From: Variovorax boronicumulans
GTDB lineage: Bacteria > Pseudomonadota > Gammaproteobacteria > Burkholderiales > Burkholderiaceae_C
DNA length: 64,000 bases
Assembly (NCBI RefSeq): GCF_030812215.1
Contig: NZ_JAUSSG010000009.1
Location: forward strand, 124,001 to 188,000
Reading direction: 5' to 3'
The notes beneath the pieces are model-generated. The model was not told where the DNA came from. It searched no databases and saw nothing but the letters and a program-made list of their open reading frames with translations. A program made the translations under genes and the position numbers. Shown here one piece after another: positions 59,396 through 64,000 of the stretch. Each line of letters begins with the position of its first letter. Position 1 is the first letter of the stretch.

Positions 59396-62181
59396 TGGCG
59401 TACTCCGAGTTCCAGCGCCGCGTTCGTTCCTGTCGTGGCAGTGGAGAGGAACACAAGGACGCCGCTGTTAAAGATCAAGTTGCCGGGCCTGCCCGCATCA
59501 GCCTGAGCCACCCCAGCCACAGGCGCGTTGTAAGCCAAGGCTGCGGCCGCTCCGCCCAGATTGAATGCGCTGCTGGCCACAGTGGCATCGTGGTTCTCTC
59601 CATTCACGCTCAACATTGCGTAGTTGCCGTCAGCCGCGCCAGACGCCAGGTTCAGCGAAGCAAGGACGCGCAGGCCCTTAGCGACGTCTGTGCCGGCGGT
59701 CGGAGTAAAGGACTTGGGCATCAGATGCAGCGGTACCACGACACCATTGACCAGTCCGACCACCAGCGAGCCGCTGAGCGTACCGCCGGTCGTGACGGCT
59801 TTGCTGGTCGCCAACGTGGTGAAGACGTCGAACGCCCCGCGCGCAGCGCTGTAGCTGATGTAGCCCTTCTCGGTATTTGCGCAGTTGGCGACGTAGTCCA
59901 TGAAGCCGGTCGGCGCCGGCGCCGAATCACGGCTGCAATACTGGAAACTGCCATCGGCGCGCAACTTCATAGCCGCTCCATAACCGGTCGCAACGGGTTC
60001 GTTTTGCAGCACGCCCGCCGCGTTGAATGTGCCGTCGATGGCGCTGAAGTCACCGGGCGTGGCAGTGCCGTCAAAAGTCTTCTGGAAGGCCAGCAGCGGC
60101 GTGAAGCCCGTGCCGATCGGCGCCTTCACGCCGCCCGACAGCACACCGCCAGCCCCGAAGCTGAAAATCGCTCCACTCTCAGCGTTCCTGTAGCTGCAAT
60201 TGCCGTGTGCCACCAGAGAGCCGCTTTGCGCCGCGCGGGCTGTAACTCCCACAGTTGTGTCGAAGATCACGGTGTAGGCCATGGTGGCCGGGTCGATCTG
60301 CACGCGCAGTTCCTCGCCGAAGCCGTCACCACCCTTGTAGCTCGTCACCACTGCGGGCAGGTTTGGGCACGCCAGCGGATCGCCGACCTCGGTCACGCAG
60401 CTGTAGTTGACCGCCGCATCCAGGCTGCCGCTGCCACCGTACCTGGGCCACGACGGAAACAGGCACAGCGGACGCGTGCGGCCGTATGTCGCGGGCACCG
60501 CATCGACCGCTACGCCGGTGGCCGGCGCAAGGCCGCCCTCGACCCAGCCTTCGAGCGCCGCGAGCGAATCCCAGTTGGGAATGAACACGCCCGTACCGTG
60601 ACCCATGCCGGGTACGGTGTGGAAGCGCATGCCCTTGTCCACCGCCGCCTGGCCCAGGGTGGCGACGACCTGCTTGTAGTAGTCGATGGTCGAGTTGTTG
60701 CTGATCACCTCGTCGGCCAATCCGTGCAACATGATGATTCGCCCGCCGTGGTCGAAGAACGGCGCCAGGTTGGGATTGGTCGCATCGGTGAGATTCGACA
60801 CCTCTGTCACTCGCGCCGCGTACATGCCCGGATTCTGCGGATCCAAGGTCAACGTATCGAAGCCGGCGTTGCGCGTCACGAAGAATTTCGCCCACTGGTC
60901 GCCGGTGACGTACATGTTGGCGTCGGCCGAGGTCGCCGGGTTTTTCGGCACCTTGGTCGTGCCGAGGTCGCGCGTGGTGTACGGCCCCGCAACCTGCGTG
61001 CCCTCGAGGAGGTTGTAGCCGCCCGCGCGCTTGACGCCGTTGGCCAGTGGATAGCTGAGGTTCAGTGGGGCCTCGATGGCGCGAACGGTCTGGATCTGGG
61101 CTTCCGTCAGGCAGGTGTCGCCTGTCGAGATGTTGCCGGGACAGCGCGGCAGCGCGGCGAGGACCTGCTCGTTCAGCTTGCGGCAGCTCTCAACATTGCT
61201 CACGATGTTGTCGACCGCGCCGTCGAGCTTGTCGCAGGCCGCCTTCACGGCGTTCTGCACCAGCATCGTCTGGCCCACGGTCATCCAGCCCGCACCGCCG
61301 TTGTTGTAGAGCGCACGCCCCACGGCCACGTTCGACAGCCGCGTGCCCGTGTAGTTGAGCGCGGGCTCGTTGGCGATCACGCCGTCGTAGTCCAGCGGCC
61401 AGCGCTGGATGTAGCTGAGCGCATCGCGCCCGCCTGTAGACGTACCGAGGAAGTAGGCGTGCTTGGGCTTGACCGCATAGCGCGCGAACACCAGCGCCTG
61501 CGCCACGTCGCGCGTCTTCTTGAGCGACAGGCCGCCGTAGTTGGCCAGTTGCTCGTCGTTGGCCGCAAACCTGCCGTCGGTGATGCTGCTCGATTGGTGG
61601 CCCGAGTCGTCGCCGTAGGTGGCGTACCCGAGCGCGAGCGGCGCGGGCTTGCCGGCGGGGCCGAAGCGGATCACCTCGGTGCCGTCGATCAGCACGCCAT
61701 CGAAGCCGCCGCCGCCGAAGTGGATGGTCTTCTGGTTCCACTTCTCGGGCAGGTTGACCGCGAAATTGATGGACTGCGAGGTCGGATCGACCGGCTGGAT
61801 CGTCCCGCGCACCTTGCAGTAGTCGCCATTGGGGTTGCCGGCAGCGCCCGCCGCCACGGCCGTGGCGCTGACGACAGTCGCGCCGCCCGTGGGCAGGCTG
61901 ATGAGCGACGCGGGCAGGCTCTTGCCCGCGAGGTCCGCGCAGGCCACCGCCGGCACCACGGGCGGGGGCGGCGGGTTGTCGGGCGGGCCGCCGCCGTCTG
62001 CCGGCGGGTTGTTCGGCACGATCGGGAAGAAGCCGCTGCCGCCGCCTCCTCCGCCACCGCCGCCGCAAGCGGCCAGGACCAGTGAAACCAGCGAAATGCC
62101 GATCGCGGGGCCGAACGAACGGCGGGCGCGACGAGCGGCGTCAATCATCGAGAAAATCGAGTGGGGGCGCGGTGTGCGCAT
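59392..62181 (-). CDS. Tannase/feruloyl esterase family lipoprotein with extra C-terminal domain
   Basis: 929 residues from ATG 62181 (CCGGAGAC upstream). Lipobox L-A-A-C (Cys39) is followed by nine glycines, Ser, and a Pro/Gly linker to about 80. The tannase-family core spans about 80-560: nucleophile Ser248 in YFLGTSTGGRDAL, Asp490 in MLHGLADEV and His528 in VPGMGHG. The two Cys that normally flank Ser and His (CS-D-HC motif) are Thr247 and Gly529. After the core, about 330 residues (600-929) form an extra beta-rich domain of unknown type, ending near the stop. Typical family members end near 550-600 residues. Probably surface- or periplasm-facing ester hydrolase. Confidence 0.88.
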   Translation of the reverse strand: MRTPRPHSIFSMIDAARRARRSFGPAIGISLVSLVLAACGGGGGGGGGSGFFPIVPNNPPADGGGPPDNPPPPPVVPAVACADLAGKSLPASLISLPTGGATVVSATAVAAGAAGNPNGDYCKVRGTIQPVDPTSQSINFAVNLPEKWNQKTIHFGGGGFDGVLIDGTEVIRFGPAGKPAPLALGYATYGDDSGHQSSSITDGRFAANDEQLANYGGLSLKKTRDVAQALVFARYAVKPKHAYFLGTSTGGRDALSYIQRWPLDYDGVIANEPALNYTGTRLSNVAVGRALYNNGGAGWMTVGQTMLVQNAVKAACDKLDGAVDNIVSNVESCRKLNEQVLAALPRCPGNISTGDTCLTEAQIQTVRAIEAPLNLSYPLANGVKRAGGYNLLEGTQVAGPYTTRDLGTTKVPKNPATSADANMYVTGDQWAKFFVTRNAGFDTLTLDPQNPGMYAARVTEVSNLTDATNPNLAPFFDHGGRIIMLHGLADEVISNNSTIDYYKQVVATLGQAAVDKGMRFHTVPGMGHGTGVFIPNWDSLAALEGWVEGGLAPATGVAVDAVPATYGRTRPLCLFPSWPRYGGSGSLDAAVNYSCVTEVGDPLACPNLPAVVTSYKGGDGFGEELRVQIDPATMAYTVIFDTTVGVTARAAQSGSLVAHGNCSYRNAESGAIFSFGAGGVLSGGVKAPIGTGFTPLLAFQKTFDGTATPGDFSAIDGTFNAAGVLQNEPVATGYGAAMKLRADGSFQYCSRDSAPAPTGFMDYVANCANTEKGYISYSAARGAFDVFTTLATSKAVTTGGTLSGSLVVGLVNGVVVPLHLMPKSFTPTAGTDVAKGLRVLASLNLASGAADGNYAMLSVNGENHDATVASSAFNLGGAAAALAYNAPVAGVAQADAGRPGNLIFNSGVLVFLSTATTGTNAALELGVRH

Positions 62182-62254
62182 GGTCTTGTCTCCGGCATGC
62201 GGCCTCGGTGGGCCGCTCTTTTTTGAAAGGGCGGCCGGACGATAGGTGCACGGG

Positions 62255-62267
62255 TGACCTAGGGTCA
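62255..62267. promoter_or_regulatory. Candidate LysR binding site
   Basis: TGACC-TAG-GGTCA: perfect 5-bp arms obeying the T-N11-A rule. It lies between the divergent tannase-like gene (start 62181) and LysR gene (start 62326), inside an AT-rich promoter-like stretch. Confidence 0.6.
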
Positions 62268-62325
62268 AATAAAATAAAAGTACACATCCGATACGAAAAA
62301 AATATGGAGTCAACGTGGAGCTAGC

Positions 62326-63246
62326 GTGGAGATAAGACCGCTGCGGTACTTCGTGGCCGTTGCCGAGACCGGCCACATGACGCGCGCCGCCGAGCAGTTG
62401 GGCATCCAGCAGCCGCCGCTCAGCCAGACCATCAAGGCGCTGGAGCGCGAGCTGGGCGTGCTGCTGTTCCGCCGCCATCCGCGCGGCGTGGCGCTTACCG
62501 ATGCGGGCCGCCTCTTCCAGGTCGAGGCGCTGCGCATGCTGCAGGACATGGAGGCCATGAAACAGCGCATGGCGCGCGTGGCCAATGGCGAGGTCGGCAC
62601 GTTGGCGGTCGGCTTCACCAGCTCGGCCGCTGCGCACCGCTTCGTGCCCGAGGCACTGCGCGCCTTTCGCCGCGAGCACCCGGGCGTGGAGTTGCAGCTG
62701 CGCGAGAACAACGCGGCCGAACTGACCGAAGCGCTGGCGGCCGGCCGCCTGCATTGCGGCTTGCTGCGCGTGCCGGTGGCGCGACCCGAGGGACTGATCT
62801 TCGAGACGCTGCTGCGCGAGCCGGTGCTGGTCGCGATGCCGAGCGACCACCGTTTTGCCCTCGCCCGCAGCAAGGCCTCGCGCCCGCTGCCGCTCGCGCG
62901 GCTGTGCGAGGAAGGCATCATCCTCGTGCGCCGTCCGGGCGCGCCGGGCCTCTATGCCGAGCTGCTGGCGCTGTGCCACGCCAAGGGCCTGCGCCCGCGC
63001 GTGGTGGCCGAGGTGGACCGCATGATGACCAACCTGAACCTCGTGGCCGCGGGTGTCGGCCTGTCGGTGGTGCCGGCCTCGATGACCGGCGTGCACGCGC
63101 ATGCCATCGCCTACGCGCGGCTCGCCGACGGCGGCCAGCTCGACGCGCCGCTCACGCTGGTGTCGCGCGCGGAAGAAGACAACCTGCCCGCGCAGCATTT
63201 CGCCGCGCTGCTGCGCAGGCATGCGAGCGAGAACCCCGGGTCATGA
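62326..63246 (+). CDS. LysR family transcriptional regulator
   Basis: 306 residues from GTG 62326; the nearby ATG at 62304 soon meets a stop. Helix-turn-helix: IRPLRYFVAVAETGHMTRAAEQLGIQQPPLSQTIKALERELGV, of the CatR/BenM-like type, then an effector domain (LAVGFTSSAAAHRFVPEAL). It is divergent from the tannase-like operon and overlaps the start of a Bug gene by four bases (ATGA). It likely controls both. Confidence 0.92.
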   Translation: MEIRPLRYFVAVAETGHMTRAAEQLGIQQPPLSQTIKALERELGVLLFRRHPRGVALTDAGRLFQVEALRMLQDMEAMKQRMARVANGEVGTLAVGFTSSAAAHRFVPEALRAFRREHPGVELQLRENNAAELTEALAAGRLHCGLLRVPVARPEGLIFETLLREPVLVAMPSDHRFALARSKASRPLPLARLCEEGIILVRRPGAPGLYAELLALCHAKGLRPRVVAEVDRMMTNLNLVAAGVGLSVVPASMTGVHAHAIAYARLADGGQLDAPLTLVSRAEEDNLPAQHFAALLRRHASENPGS

Positions 63247-64000
63247 GCGTTGCCCTGCTGTCCCGCCGGCGCTTCGTGCACCGCACGGGCGCCCTGCTGG
63301 CAGCCGCCTGCGCCATGCCGCCACAGTTGCTGCACGCCGCAACGGCTTCATCGCCGTGGCCGAATCGCCCGATGCGCCTGATCGTGGTCTATCCACCGGG
63401 TGGCGTGAGCGACGGCATGGCCCGCGTGCTGGCCGACCCGCTTTCACAAGCGCTGGGCGTGCCGGTGCTCATCGAGAACCGCGCCGGCGCGGGCGGCAGC
63501 ATCGGCATGGACGCGCTTGCGCGCGCGGCGCCCGACGGCTGCACCCTCGCCTTCTCCGCCATCAGCCCGCTCACGCTGCATCCGCTGATCGCGCGCGTTC
63601 CCTACGACCCGCTGCGCGCTTTTGCGCCGGTGGCGAGCGTGATGCGCACGCCGGTGCTGGTGGTCGGCACACCGGCCTTTGCGGGACACGGCTTTCGCGA
63701 CCTGATCGCGCGCGCCCGCAGCCAGCCCGGCGCAGTGCGCTGGGCCACCTCGGGCGTCGCCACCATCGGGCACCTCGTGCTGGCGCAGGTGCGCGTGCAG
63801 AGCCGCACCGACATCACGCACATTCCTTATGCGGGCGGTGGACCGCAGCTCAACGATGCGCTCAGCGGGCAGTTCGAAGTGCTGTCGACCAACGTCGCGG
63901 CGCAGCAGTTGCAGTACATCGAGGGTGGGCGGTTCCAGGCGTTGGCGGTGGGGGCGCCGGCACGCATCGAGGCGCTGCCCGATGTACCGACGCTCGCGGA
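63243..64000 (+). CDS. Bug family solute-binding protein, 3' end outside window
   Basis: 252 codons visible, open to the right edge. ATG 63243 overlaps the LysR stop. N-terminus S-R-R-R-F-V-H-R-T-G-A-L-L is a twin-arginine signal, unusual for Bug proteins, which mostly use Sec. The mature part has the Bug pattern: MRLIVVYPPGGVSDGMARVLADPL, then PVLIENRAGAGGSIGMDALARAAPDG and ITHIPYAGGGPQLNDALSGQF. It probably binds a carboxylate for the same pathway as the divergent ester hydrolases. Confidence 0.9.
   Translation, partial: MSVALLSRRRFVHRTGALLAAACAMPPQLLHAATASSPWPNRPMRLIVVYPPGGVSDGMARVLADPLSQALGVPVLIENRAGAGGSIGMDALARAAPDGCTLAFSAISPLTLHPLIARVPYDPLRAFAPVASVMRTPVLVVGTPAFAGHGFRDLIARARSQPGAVRWATSGVATIGHLVLAQVRVQSRTDITHIPYAGGGPQLNDALSGQFEVLSTNVAAQQLQYIEGGRFQALAVGAPARIEALPDVPTLA

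Noticed and set aside
59287..62085. A 932-codon + strand frame over the tannase-like gene
   Set aside because: The minus-strand frame has signal peptide, lipobox and catalytic triad; the + strand frame has no domain-like pattern.

Overview
The window is GC-rich, gene-dense DNA with no rRNA, tRNA, CRISPR array or insertion sequence that I can recognise. Gene content points to a betaproteobacterium of the Comamonadaceae, most likely Variovorax or a close relative: Bug-type solute-binding proteins, MHS-family symporters, many LysR/GntR regulators, a monomeric isocitrate dehydrogenase, a general porin and 'ACGGGGG' lipoproteins. The taxon is inferred from gene types and composition, not from a marker gene. 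No stretch longer than 300 bases lacks a gene.

Layout. 0-5 kb: the 3' part of an alpha-2-macroglobulin (thioester CLEQ present). 5-9.3 kb: small stand-alone enzymes (VOC, NIPSNAP, SnoaL-like, GNAT), a class D beta-lactamase with a Tat-like signal, and a LysR regulator. 9.4-13.6 kb: a tight operon of a small alpha/beta-barrel protein, an MHS symporter, a DUF2848 protein and an amidase. 13.6-16.3 kb: a REP-like repeat, two overlapping GNAT genes, DUF2277, a GFA-type zinc protein and a LysE exporter. 16.3-21.6 kb: a mini-lipoprotein with thrombospondin type 3-like repeats, PBP1C, a TPM-domain membrane protein and an unknown coiled-coil membrane protein. 21.6-31 kb: a GntR regulator with its probable operator, a CynX/NimT permease, an orphan ABC ATPase, monomeric isocitrate dehydrogenase and miscellaneous small genes, including an SDR that has lost catalytic Ser and Lys.

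31-37.1 kb: a cyanate module read leftward. It holds a cytoplasmic PAS histidine kinase and NarL-type regulator, then a nitrate/cyanate-type ABC transporter (binding protein, permease, ATPase) and cyanase. 37.1-43.3 kb: a TetR/DUF1348 divergent pair, then a lactate permease, a LysR regulator, an FMN alpha-hydroxy-acid oxidase and a second MHS symporter.

44.3-57 kb: a continuous leftward operon of ten genes that reads as an L-fucose utilisation system. It encodes a porin, a GH95 alpha-L-fucosidase lipoprotein, a 2-keto-3-deoxy-fuconate dehydrogenase, a fuconolactonase, a ribose-type ABC importer, fuconate dehydratase, fucose dehydrogenase and a mutarotase. A FadR-type GntR gene is divergent, and four near-identical TGG-N5-CCA sites lie in the shared control region. 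The final diketo-acid hydrolase is not in the window. The neighbouring lactate genes could use the L-lactate this route would make.

57-64 kb: a leftward operon of a large tannase-family lipoprotein, a secreted alpha/beta hydrolase and a Bug binding protein. A LysR gene is divergent, followed by a second Bug gene cut by the window end. The tannase-like enzyme has lost both cysteines of the family's CS-D-HC motif.
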